Source: JACRNA01 sp964366335 | GTDB lineage: Bacteria; Patescibacteriota; Microgenomatia; CAZETR01; Amesbacteraceae | Assembly (NCBI GenBank): GCA_964366335.1 | Contig: CAYITQ010000017.1 | Coordinates: forward strand, 1 to 11,870 | Reading direction: 5' to 3' | Length of the DNA stretch: 11,870 bases | Translations under genes and position numbers: made by a program | Notes under the pieces: generated by a model | Seen by the model: only the letters and a program-made list of their open reading frames with translations | The model's database searches: none | Told to the model about the DNA's origin: nothing | Shown: one piece after another, positions 5,757 through 11,870 of the stretch | Position numbering within the stretch: the stretch's first letter is position 1 | How the letters are laid out: each line of letters opens with the position of its first letter

Positions 5757-6544
5757 ACGACTATCACACACCGGTACTACTTGATACAGCAATAAAATTT
5801 TTAAATGTCCGTTCCGGTAATAAATATATTGATGCCACTTTGGGTGGTGGTGGGCACGCATCTCTAATCAAATCTAAGGGAGGATTGGTATTGGGGATAG
5901 ATCAAGATCAAGATGCTATAAATAATTCAAAAAACTTGGTGGACTTGTGCGTAAAATCTAATTTTATTCATCTTGAAGAAGTGGCCAAAAATAATAATTG
6001 GTATCCCGTTTCAGGTGTATTACTGGATCTGGGCGTTTCAGTGCATCAAATTGAAGATTCATCTCGGGGTTTTTCGTATCAAGTTGATGGCAATCTGGAC
6101 ATGAGAATGGGAAATTCAGCTGTAACGGCAGCTGAATTAGTTAACCAGTTATCAGTTGATCAGTTAACCAAAATATTCAAGGATTTTGGAGAAGAGCCAA
6201 AGGCTAAGTTCTACGCCCAAAGAATTGTAAATTCAAGACCTATATTGACGACACTAGAGCTTTCTAATTTAATCGGTGATTTCAGTAGCACCCAAAGGAT
6301 TTTTCAGGCACTGAGAATTGCTGTCAATGATGAGTTGGGTTCATTAATGCAAGTCATACCGCAAATCAAAAATATATTAGATTCGGGAGGACGGGTAGTA
6401 ATTATTAGCTTTCATTCTTTGGAGGACAGAATAGTAAAACAAGAATTTAATCATTGGGCATTTAATCATTTGGGAAATGTGTTAACAAAAAAACCAATTG
6501 AAGGAGAGCGGGGCAGTAAACTGCGCGCTTTTGAGAAAATATGA
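5753..6544 (+). CDS. rsmH: RsmH (MraW), 16S rRNA C1402 N4-methyltransferase, compact
   Basis: RsmH methylates N4 of C1402 in 16S rRNA with S-adenosylmethionine, tuning the P site. Visible motifs are HTPVLL (residues 5-10), the SAM loop DATLGGGGHA (27-36), LLDLGVSVHQIED, RGFSYQVDGNLDMRM, FGEEPKAKFYAQRI, FQALRIAVNDEL and SFHSLEDRIVK (219-229). At 263 residues it is shorter than the usual 300-315. Part of the loss is near the C-terminus, where the usual SRSAKLR stretch is reduced to GERGSKLRAFEKI. All catalytic-core motifs remain, so it is probably active. It overlaps both mraZ and the next gene by 4 bp (ATGA), the standard second position in dcw clusters. Confidence 0.95.
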   Translation: MNDYHTPVLLDTAIKFLNVRSGNKYIDATLGGGGHASLIKSKGGLVLGIDQDQDAINNSKNLVDLCVKSNFIHLEEVAKNNNWYPVSGVLLDLGVSVHQIEDSSRGFSYQVDGNLDMRMGNSAVTAAELVNQLSVDQLTKIFKDFGEEPKAKFYAQRIVNSRPILTTLELSNLIGDFSSTQRIFQALRIAVNDELGSLMQVIPQIKNILDSGGRVVIISFHSLEDRIVKQEFNHWAFNHLGNVLTKKPIEGERGSKLRAFEKI

Positions 6545-6810
6545 AGAAAATATTTTTGATAATAGGTATCAATATAATCTTGGGGATTGGGCAATTTTGG
6601 CTCTTGAGCCTGATATCAACCGATGGTGAGGAGGTCTGGCGGGAAATGCAGGCACAAAGAATCGTTTTGTCGCAAAATCAAGCTCTTAAACTCCAAATAT
6701 TCACACTGTCGGCATTGCCGGCGGTGAAACTTCGAGCAGAAAAGCTAAACTTTGTACCTTTGGCCACCGACTTCTGGCGAGGTGCAGTAGTTGCCAGAAG
6801 CAGGCCATGA
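6541..6810 (+). CDS. FtsL-like bitopic division protein
   Basis: This 89-residue protein has a short cytoplasmic N-terminus, one membrane segment at about residues 4-25 (IFLIIGINIILGIGQFWLLS) and an outside region of about 60 residues. Part of that region (about 30-60, EEVWREMQAQRIVLSQNQAL) looks helical and could form a short coiled coil. Primary sequence does not identify it. Its position between rsmH and ftsI, its size and its topology match FtsL, which in model bacteria joins FtsB/DivIC and activates FtsWI. It overlaps each neighbour by 4 bp (ATGA), so it is made in step with FtsI. The division role is inferred from context and architecture; the gene symbol is left blank for that reason. 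Confidence 0.75.
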   Translation: MKKIFLIIGINIILGIGQFWLLSLISTDGEEVWREMQAQRIVLSQNQALKLQIFTLSALPAVKLRAEKLNFVPLATDFWRGAVVARSRP

Positions 6811-8474
6811 AAAAACGGTACCTGTTTATAAATATCGGTTTTTTATTTCTCTTGATTTTGTTGGTCTTGCGTTTGGGCTATTGGCAGATTATAAAAACCG
6901 CCGATTTAAGTACAACTGCTAAGTCACAACGACTCTCATCAAGAAAAATTCCGAGTCTCCGTGGAGAAATCAAAAGCCGGGACGGTTTTGCCCTGGCGAC
7001 AAGCCTGACCCAATACAAGTTATTGGTAGATACCCGCTATTTTCCCAAAAATCAAAAAGATTTTGCCCCCCTATTTCCAATTTTAGGTACATCTATCAGT
7101 GCTAATTTAATTTATAAAATAAACGATCCAAAAACAGTTTGGTTTCCGCTTACAGATGGTATAAACGAAGAACAAAAACTCCAAATTGAACGGTATAAAA
7201 TACCGGGACTGGAATGGGAATCTGGCATTGCCAGATGGTATCCTGAAGCCAGTATTAGTGCACATCTTTTGGGATTTATGGGCCAGGATTCCGAAGGTAA
7301 TCCCAAAGGTTATTTTGGTCTGGAGGGTTTTTATAACCGTGAACTGTCCGGAAGACCCGGAAAAATGGTGGGGGAAGCAGACGTTGCAGACAGACCGATT
7401 TTAATAGATGGGCAACAAATTATTCCGGATTTTCCGGGGGCCGATTTGCAAACTTCTATAGAAAGACCTATTCAGTATTTGGCATACCAAAAATTAAAAG
7501 ATGGCCTAGACCGTTATCAGGCAGTTTCGGGAACTGTAACTGTTATGGAACCCGCCACAGGGAGGATTTTGGCCATGATCGCTTTGCCTGATTACGATGC
7601 AAATAAATATCAAGAGTATGATGATAGTCTGTATAGAAATCCGATTATTGCAGATGCTTATGAACCGGGAAGTACATTTAAGGTCATAGTTATGTCTGCC
7701 GCATTAGATTCCCAGGTTTTGGATGAAAACACAAAATGTACGATTTGCATGGGTCCGGTTGTGATCGGAGACGCAGTAATCAAGACCTGGAACGAAAAAT
7801 ATTACCCAAACAGTTCGATGACTGAAGTCATCCAACATTCAGATAATACAGGAATGGTTTTTGTGGGGCGGAAATTGGGGAAAGACAAACTCTTGACTTA
7901 TTATGACAAATTTGGTCTGGGACATGAAACAGGTGTTGATTTGCAGGAAGAGACCGAAAGCCGTCTTCGTCCGGCCAAAGATTGGTATGAGTTGGATGTG
8001 GCGGCCAGCACTTTTGGACAGGGGATTGCCATTACCCCTTTGCAAATGTTGCGTGCCGTTTCCGCCATTGCCAATAAAGGAGTGTTGGTAACTCCTTCGA
8101 TAGTTGACAGGGTATCCGGTAAGCCAGTAACAAAAAAATCCGGAATACAGGTCATTTCTCCGCTGGCTGCAGCCAAAATGGCAAAAATGATGATCAATAG
8201 TGTAGACAGGGGAGAGGCGAGATGGGCCAAGCCGGCGGGTTTTGTAATTGCCGGAAAAACCGGAACTGCTCAAATACCGGTATCCGGCCACTATGATAAA
8301 ACTAAAACAATTGTCTCTTTTGTAGGCTTTGCCCCAGCGGATAATCCCCGGTTTGCGATGCTGGTGACTCTGCGTGAACCGAAAACATCACCTTGGGGGT
8401 CTGAAACTGCAGCCCCTTTATGGTTTGATTTGAGCCGTGACATTTTCCGTTATTTTGGACTATCGCCGGATTAG
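6807..8474 (+). CDS. ftsI: FtsI-type class B penicillin-binding protein (transpeptidase)
   Basis: This is the septal D,D-transpeptidase that cross-links peptidoglycan, anchored in the membrane with its catalytic domain outside. A membrane segment lies at about residues 5-23. The class B dimerisation domain begins with RGEIKSRDG (52-60), close to the usual RGxIxDRxG. The transpeptidase domain carries all three catalytic motifs: STFK with nucleophile Ser289 and Lys292, SDN at 345-347, and KTG at 484-486 (GKTGTAQIP). There is no C-terminal PASTA repeat. At 555 residues the length is normal. The start overlaps the FtsL-like gene by ATGA. After the stop, a 15-bp spacer with a TATAAT box leads to dgkA. 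Pairing with ftsW in the same cluster supports FtsI rather than an elongation PBP2. Confidence 0.95.
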   Translation: MKKRYLFINIGFLFLLILLVLRLGYWQIIKTADLSTTAKSQRLSSRKIPSLRGEIKSRDGFALATSLTQYKLLVDTRYFPKNQKDFAPLFPILGTSISANLIYKINDPKTVWFPLTDGINEEQKLQIERYKIPGLEWESGIARWYPEASISAHLLGFMGQDSEGNPKGYFGLEGFYNRELSGRPGKMVGEADVADRPILIDGQQIIPDFPGADLQTSIERPIQYLAYQKLKDGLDRYQAVSGTVTVMEPATGRILAMIALPDYDANKYQEYDDSLYRNPIIADAYEPGSTFKVIVMSAALDSQVLDENTKCTICMGPVVIGDAVIKTWNEKYYPNSSMTEVIQHSDNTGMVFVGRKLGKDKLLTYYDKFGLGHETGVDLQEETESRLRPAKDWYELDVAASTFGQGIAITPLQMLRAVSAIANKGVLVTPSIVDRVSGKPVTKKSGIQVISPLAAAKMAKMMINSVDRGEARWAKPAGFVIAGKTGTAQIPVSGHYDKTKTIVSFVGFAPADNPRFAMLVTLREPKTSPWGSETAAPLWFDLSRDIFRYFGLSPD

Positions 8475-8482
8475 ACTATAAT
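8455..8482 (+). promoter_or_regulatory. Promoter for dgkA at the ftsI 3' end
   Basis: TTGGAC (8455-8460), 16 nt and a perfect TATAAT (8477-8482) end 7 nt before the dgkA ATG at 8490. Initiation would fall at the start codon, giving a leaderless transcript for dgkA and possibly for mraY-ftsW downstream. Confidence 0.7.
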
Positions 8483-8489
8483 AACCAAT

Positions 8490-8849
8490 ATGATTCGTCA
8501 TACTATCTCAGTCAAGCACGCTCTGGATGGGGTTCGTCAGGCAATTATTACCCAGCCAAATTTCAGAATTCATTTCACATTGTCATTGATATCCGTTATC
8601 TCGGGTTTTATTTTACAGATTGACCACTGGGAATGGATTATCCTGGTTTTTGTGATTGTAGTAGGATTGGTTATTGAAATGATAAACACCGCCATAGAAT
8701 CAGTAGTGGATTTGGTTTCCAGCGAGTGGCGGATGTCTGCCAAAACGGCCAAAGATGTAGCGGCAGGAGCGATGTTGGTTTATGCGGTGGGTGCCATAAT
8801 CGTGGCCGGATTATTATTTATTCCCAAAATACTATGGCTGTATATTTAG
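8490..8849 (+). CDS. dgkA: DgkA-family undecaprenol or diacylglycerol kinase
   Basis: This small integral membrane kinase transfers the gamma-phosphate of ATP to a lipid alcohol. Gram-positive homologues act on undecaprenol, and next to mraY that substrate is likely, giving the undecaprenyl phosphate used for lipid I. The 119-residue protein has three predicted membrane segments (about 29-44, 49-66 and 93-116). The family signature EMINTAIESVVDL lies at 63-75, with Glu63, Asn66, Glu70 and Asp74, followed by AKTAKDVAAGAML at 84-96. The start is set by a TATAAT box 7 nt upstream. The 3' end overlaps mraY by 16 bp. A dgkA within the dcw run, between ftsI and mraY, is not the textbook order. Family call is firm; undecaprenol as substrate is inferred. 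Confidence 0.93.
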   Translation: MIRHTISVKHALDGVRQAIITQPNFRIHFTLSLISVISGFILQIDHWEWIILVFVIVVGLVIEMINTAIESVVDLVSSEWRMSAKTAKDVAAGAMLVYAVGAIIVAGLLFIPKILWLYI

Positions 8850-9871
8850 GTTTGCTAATGTTCTCATTTATTGTTACCTGCGTGGCGATTGTACCGTTTA
8901 TTGATTTTTTGTTTGCTAAAAAATTTACCAGAAAAGACGAAAGATCACAAGTAGAACCGGGGGATACCGAGGCTTTTCGTAAGTTACACGCTTTGCACAA
9001 TCAAAAAGTAGGGACCCCGATTGGGGGTGGCATTTTGATTATTCTGATTGTCAGTCTGCTGTTTGCTATCATGTTGCCGTTACTTTCCCGGATGGGATTA
9101 TATGTGACATCGGCTTTCCCCCTGAAAGAAGAATTAAACATCATATTTTTTACTTTCATTTCGTTTGGGATTCTAGGATTGTACGACGATATTATGAAAA
9201 TCTTCGGATTTTCCAAAACCGGATTTTTTGGCCTCAGAATGCGGCACAAATTTATAATTCAGGTAATTCTTTCTCTAATTGTATCTTTGATGCTCTATAT
9301 AAATCTAAAGATCGATATCATAAACATTCCGTTTTTCGGGGTAATAAAAATGGGGATTGGATATGTACCGATGGCTGCTTTTTTGATAATGGCTTTTACA
9401 AATTCATTTGATTTCACCGACGGCGTAGATGGTCTGTCCTGCGGGACTCTTCTCGTTTGCCTATTGGCTTTTTGGATTTTATCGATGAGTTTTTTGGACA
9501 CTCCATTATCAATATTTATCGCTCTGTGGATAGGGGCATTGATTGCTTTTCTTTATTTTAATGTCTATCCGGCGCGTATCTGGTTGGGTAACGCGGGTGG
9601 CTTGGCTTTTGGTGCCACCCTAGGGGTCGTAGGACTTCTGTTGGGTAAGCCGGTGGCACTTATTATTATTGGTGGGGTGTTTGTGGTTGAAGGTGCCAGC
9701 AGCTTCTTACAAATAATTGGTTTTCGGTTATTTGGTAAACGCGTATTTCCTATTGCGCCAATTCATCACTGGTTACAGGTGATTGGTTGGCCCGAACCCA
9801 AAATTGTGATGCGTGGTTGGCTGGTAAGTATAATTCTGGCGATATTTGGCTTGTGGCTGGCCATGCTCTGA
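8834..9871 (+). CDS. mraY: MraY, lipid I synthase, with altered active-site residues
   Basis: MraY transfers phospho-MurNAc-pentapeptide from UDP to undecaprenyl phosphate in the membrane, making lipid I. The 345-residue protein is polytopic (about ten segments). Motifs in order: KVGTPIGGG, YDDIMK, NSFDFTDGVDGLS (190-202), YPARIWLGNAGGLAFG (N253 in the GN) and APIHHWLQVIGWPEP. Two canonical residues are exchanged: the second Asn of NxxNxTDGLDGLA is Asp193, and the Asp of the (M)GD(V/T)G motif is Asn253 (codon AAC, 9590-9592). In Aquifex MraY these correspond to N190 and the Mg-binding D265. The third His of HHH is Trp. The DD of YDD and both Asp of TDGVDG are kept. The start at 8834 (MAVYLGLLM) is chosen because an upstream extension would be out of character and overlap dgkA by over 100 bp. 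The stop is 1 bp before ftsW. Confidence 0.92.
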   Translation: MAVYLGLLMFSFIVTCVAIVPFIDFLFAKKFTRKDERSQVEPGDTEAFRKLHALHNQKVGTPIGGGILIILIVSLLFAIMLPLLSRMGLYVTSAFPLKEELNIIFFTFISFGILGLYDDIMKIFGFSKTGFFGLRMRHKFIIQVILSLIVSLMLYINLKIDIINIPFFGVIKMGIGYVPMAAFLIMAFTNSFDFTDGVDGLSCGTLLVCLLAFWILSMSFLDTPLSIFIALWIGALIAFLYFNVYPARIWLGNAGGLAFGATLGVVGLLLGKPVALIIIGGVFVVEGASSFLQIIGFRLFGKRVFPIAPIHHWLQVIGWPEPKIVMRGWLVSIILAIFGLWLAML

Positions 9872-9872
9872 T

Positions 9873-10931
9873 ATGAAACGCGGAAATAGGATATTTATCC
9901 TGACTCTATTATTAGTAGGATTTGGAATAGTGATGATAGGTAATGCTTCATTTGCCGATGCCATGGCAGATTTTTCGGACAAATGGCATTATGTGAGGCT
10001 TCAGGCTATTTGGGGAGTAATAGGCACGATTGCCATGTGGGTATCTTCTAGGTTTTCCCTAAAAAGACTTGAGGCCTTTAGTCAATTGTTTTTGTATGTA
10101 AATATCGGTTTTTTGATAATTGTTCTGATTCCGGGTATAGGAAACAAAATATTAGGAGCACGGAGATGGTTGGGATTTGGATCTTTTGGTTTTCAGCCCG
10201 CTGAACTGGTCAAGCTATCACTCACAATCTACCTGGCGAAACTATTATCAACATCGGATTTTGATATCAAAAAGTTCTTATTTATTATTGGTGGAATTTT
10301 GACTCTGATCATGATGGAGCCGGATATGGGGACTGCAATAATTGTCTTACTGATTAGTGCCACGATGTATTTTGGTAGTGGTAAGTCACTAGCACCGATG
10401 ATACTAATTATTCCAATAGCAGGATTGGTGTTTGGAAGCTTAATAATATTTTCTCCCTATCGTTTGGAGCGGATGAAAAGCTATCTGGATTTTCAGCGTG
10501 ACACTCAAGGCTCCTCATATCACATCCGTCAGGCTTTGTTGGGAATAGGATCAGGCGGAATATGGGGAGTGGGTTTTGGCCAATCAAAACAAAAATATCA
10601 ATTTTTGCCGGAAGTGACGACGGATTCTATTTTTGCCGTTTATGCCGAAGAGACCGGTTTTGTGGGATCAGTAGTATTAATAGGAATATATGGTTGGTTG
10701 GTGCATCTGGGATTGACAGTCGCGCAACATGCCAAACAATCTTTTGGAGGACTTGTGGCCTTGGGTGTGATTTCCTGGGTCGGCTGGCAATTTGTAATCA
10801 ATGTTGCCGCCATGACGGCTCTTTTTCCTCTGACTGGTGTTCCCCTACCCTTTATTTCCTACGGTGGTTCCTCCCTGGTGGTGCTCCTCTCGGCCATAGG
10901 CCTCCTTCTTAACGTGGCCAAAAATGGATAA
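9873..10931 (+). CDS. ftsW: FtsW, SEDS-family peptidoglycan polymerase
   Basis: FtsW is the SEDS glycosyltransferase that polymerises lipid II at the septum with its partner FtsI. The 352-residue protein has about ten membrane segments. Family motifs are GARRWLGFGSFGFQPAEL, MEPDMGTA, RQALLGIGSGGIWGVGFG, FLPEVTTDSIFAVYAEETGF and the C-terminal GVPLPFISYGGSS. Asp251, in TDSIFA, matches the proposed catalytic Asp of SEDS proteins (TDFIF in E. coli FtsW). FtsW rather than RodA is chosen from its place in the dcw cluster with ftsI. The ATG at 9873 lies 1 bp after the mraY stop; a longer frame from 9846 would only add residues overlapping mraY. Its stop is 1 bp from the end of the convergent nucleotidyltransferase gene, and no murG or murC follows in this window. 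Confidence 0.95.
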   Translation: MKRGNRIFILTLLLVGFGIVMIGNASFADAMADFSDKWHYVRLQAIWGVIGTIAMWVSSRFSLKRLEAFSQLFLYVNIGFLIIVLIPGIGNKILGARRWLGFGSFGFQPAELVKLSLTIYLAKLLSTSDFDIKKFLFIIGGILTLIMMEPDMGTAIIVLLISATMYFGSGKSLAPMILIIPIAGLVFGSLIIFSPYRLERMKSYLDFQRDTQGSSYHIRQALLGIGSGGIWGVGFGQSKQKYQFLPEVTTDSIFAVYAEETGFVGSVVLIGIYGWLVHLGLTVAQHAKQSFGGLVALGVISWVGWQFVINVAAMTALFPLTGVPLPFISYGGSSLVVLLSAIGLLLNVAKNG

Positions 10932-10932
10932 T

Positions 10933-11610
10933 TCAATTTTTGAATATATCATTATCTAGAGACTTGGCTAGTTTGAGTATGAAATCTTCCATCTCCTTTT
11001 GGTCAAATGGTACCAACATCCGAGGTAGGTCTTTAACTGTTATAACTTTGGCCAGATTCTCACCCAATTGAATGGGGTTAATATCCCAGTCAAACTTGGC
11101 TTTGGCAAGACTAATTAGCCTGGGAAGCGATAATCCCCACTTTTTGTCTTTAAGCAAGAAATACAAATCAATAAAATCGCGGGATCTAGGTTTGACTGAG
11201 ATGATATGTACTTTATTGGTGGCAATGTCTTCGACACTGTCAATGTCAATATTATTCCATTTTTTATTAGTGTTTATACGGGGAAAAGGGTAATAATTGA
11301 AATCGATTTTGAGCTGACTAGCATCACTAAAGTTGATGATAAAGGTGTGAAGTCCAAGAAACCTGGTGTAGCTAATTCCTCGGGCTCCCAATTTGGCTCC
11401 GGATATACCCACAAAATCCTTGATACTGGGTAGATGTACCTCTTCTTTTTCAGTGAATAGATCTATATCCTCGGAATCTCGATGATGTAAATAAACTTCA
11501 GAAAGAACTGTACCACCGGTCCAATAATACCGCTTGGTTAAGTAGCTTTCAGCTTGGAAAAGTTCCAGAAATTTTCGTTGAATTGGTGTGAGGATGGTTT
11601 TTTGTGCCAT
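10933..11610 (-). CDS. AbiEii/AbiGii-type nucleotidyltransferase, probable toxin
   Basis: This 225-residue protein belongs to the AbiEii (DUF1814) nucleotidyltransferase family. Members are toxins of abortive-infection systems or toxin-antitoxin modules; characterised relatives such as the MenT toxins modify tRNA 3' ends. The N-terminus (LTPIQRKFLELF) leads to the nucleotidyltransferase signature: GGT at 32-34, then YLHHRDSEDIDLF with metal-binding Asp48 and Asp50. A third acidic residue is Asp103 (KIDFNYYPF). A helical segment RSRDFIDLYFLL at 142-153 is typical of the family. The catalytic set is complete, so it should be active. The first 24 codons overlap the upstream 88-codon gene by 73 bp in another frame. 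The start is chosen because LTPIQ...TGGT is the usual family beginning. Its 3' end meets ftsW tail to tail. The tRNA target is not shown by the sequence. Confidence 0.88.
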   Translation of the reverse strand: MAQKTILTPIQRKFLELFQAESYLTKRYYWTGGTVLSEVYLHHRDSEDIDLFTEKEEVHLPSIKDFVGISGAKLGARGISYTRFLGLHTFIINFSDASQLKIDFNYYPFPRINTNKKWNNIDIDSVEDIATNKVHIISVKPRSRDFIDLYFLLKDKKWGLSLPRLISLAKAKFDWDINPIQLGENLAKVITVKDLPRMLVPFDQKEMEDFILKLAKSLDNDIFKN

Positions 11611-11804
11611 AAGAGATATTCTAAGTATACAGCTTTATGTGGATCTAGAAGGTCTTTGATTTTAGACCAGGCGTTTATTACTTCCTTTCTATCTAATTTC
11701 TCTCCATCCAAGCCGTAATTTATCAATTGGGTGAGCCGCCAAATTTTGTATTCTTTGGGATTTTTCTTCTTAAATTCTTTCTCGTCAGTAGACCAATTGA
11801 TCAT
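11538..11804 (-). CDS. 88-residue partner of the AbiEii-type gene, putative antitoxin
   Basis: The 88-residue protein is charged and probably soluble and helical. It shows WRLTQLINYGLDGEKL at residues 22-37, EVINAWSKIKDLLDPHK in the middle and LEYLLW near 61-66, ending with the aromatic-rich FNENFWNF. It has no visible winged helix and is far shorter than the AbiEi antitoxin of the classical AbiE pair. From memory, similar small proteins sit beside AbiEii genes in other CPR genomes, but no function is known to me. A TAAAAT box ends 6 nt before its ATG, so it is first in the module and probably leaderless. The 3' end overlaps the nucleotidyltransferase gene by 73 bp, so translation of the two is likely coupled. 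The antitoxin role is inferred from order alone. Confidence 0.75.
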   Translation of the reverse strand: MINWSTDEKEFKKKNPKEYKIWRLTQLINYGLDGEKLDRKEVINAWSKIKDLLDPHKAVYLEYLLWHKKPSSHQFNENFWNFSKLKAT

Positions 11805-11810
11805 GAGTAT

Positions 11811-11839
11811 ATTTTAGCATTTTCAAGGTTAATTTGTAA
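11811..11839 (-). promoter_or_regulatory. Proposed promoter of the AbiEii module
   Basis: On the minus strand TAAAAT (11816-11811) is followed by 6 nt (ATACTC) and the ATG at 11804. A weak -35, TTACAA (11839-11834), stands 17 nt upstream. The -10 and its distance to the ATG match other leaderless-type promoters here; the -35 is poor. Confidence 0.5.
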
Positions 11840-11849
11840 GCTTAGTTAT

Positions 11850-11870
11850 TTTCCACTTCCGAGGTGGAAA
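11850..11870. other. Hairpin at the window edge
   Basis: TTTCCACTT and AGGTGGAAA can pair around a CCG loop (9 pairs including one G-T wobble). It lies upstream of the AbiEii module and reaches the last base, so what follows is unseen. It could be a terminator of a gene beyond the edge or an operator; the sequence does not decide. Confidence 0.35.

Noticed and set aside
7839..8291. 150-codon minus-strand open frame opposite ftsI
   Set aside because: It lies entirely antisense to the transpeptidase motifs of ftsI, and its translation looks like no family and has no promoter in front.
8726..8833. N-terminal extension of mraY by 36 codons
   Set aside because: The added residues are Cys/Gly-rich, are antithetic to the MraY N-terminus and overlap dgkA in another frame; ATG at 8834 gives the normal MraY beginning.
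9846..9872. N-terminal extension of ftsW by 9 codons
   Set aside because: It would overlap the mraY 3' end; the ATG at 9873 gives a normal FtsW start 1 bp after the mraY stop.
10931..10945. Bidirectional terminator between ftsW and the nucleotidyltransferase gene
   Set aside because: The stem is six AT-rich pairs with a 3-nt loop and no following T tract long enough to be convincing.
1..11870. tRNA, rRNA or CRISPR features
   Set aside because: No cloverleaf, rRNA-like stretch or regularly spaced repeat array was seen; spacers between genes are too short except those already described.

Overview
The window looks like chromosome from a Candidate Phyla Radiation (Patescibacteria) bacterium, most likely Microgenomates. 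This is inferred from gene content and order, not from a marker tree. Signs are the DUF4012 - recO - glyS - mraZ order, a short RecO without a zinc finger, compact genes joined by ATGA overlaps, an all-ATG start set among the core genes, moderate AT richness, and almost no Shine-Dalgarno sequences. TGA is used as a normal stop (mraZ, rsmH, ftsL-like, mraY), so this is not one of the CPR lineages that read UGA as glycine.

Layout. 1-1824: the 3' part of a DUF4012 envelope protein gene. 1808-2353: recO. 2358-3191: a BRO-N/DinD-like gene whose last 14 or so codons are a divergent copy of the recO 3' end. 3186-3434 (minus): a small cysteine-containing protein with a near-consensus promoter, divergent from glyS. 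3498-4769: glycyl-tRNA synthetase. 4774-5271: a membrane-anchored protein of unknown function. 5349-10931: a division and cell-wall (dcw) cluster, mraZ-rsmH-ftsL-like-ftsI-dgkA-mraY-ftsW, headed by a four-fold 10-bp repeat that fits a MraZ operator. 10933-11804 (minus): a two-gene toxin-antitoxin-like module, an AbiEii-type nucleotidyltransferase plus an 88-residue partner overlapping it by 73 bp. It meets ftsW tail to tail and ends the dcw run.

How the genes work together. MraY makes lipid I on undecaprenyl phosphate and the DgkA-family kinase probably supplies or recycles that carrier. FtsW polymerises lipid II and FtsI cross-links it, with the FtsL-like protein as the likely bitopic regulator. 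MraZ probably represses the cluster through its own operator, and RsmH methylates 16S rRNA.

Main points for a second look: (a) the recO tail duplicated onto the BRO/DinD-like gene; (b) a repeated promoter layout placing a -10 box 6-7 nt before the ATG, implying leaderless mRNAs for at least six genes; (c) a MraY with a reciprocal Asn/Asp exchange at two active-site positions; (d) the overlapping AbiEii module with a small partner not recognisable as AbiEi; (e) the small cysteine-containing minus-strand gene. Apart from the 60 bases at the right edge, no stretch lacks a gene except short spacers; no RNA gene, CRISPR array or insertion sequence was seen.
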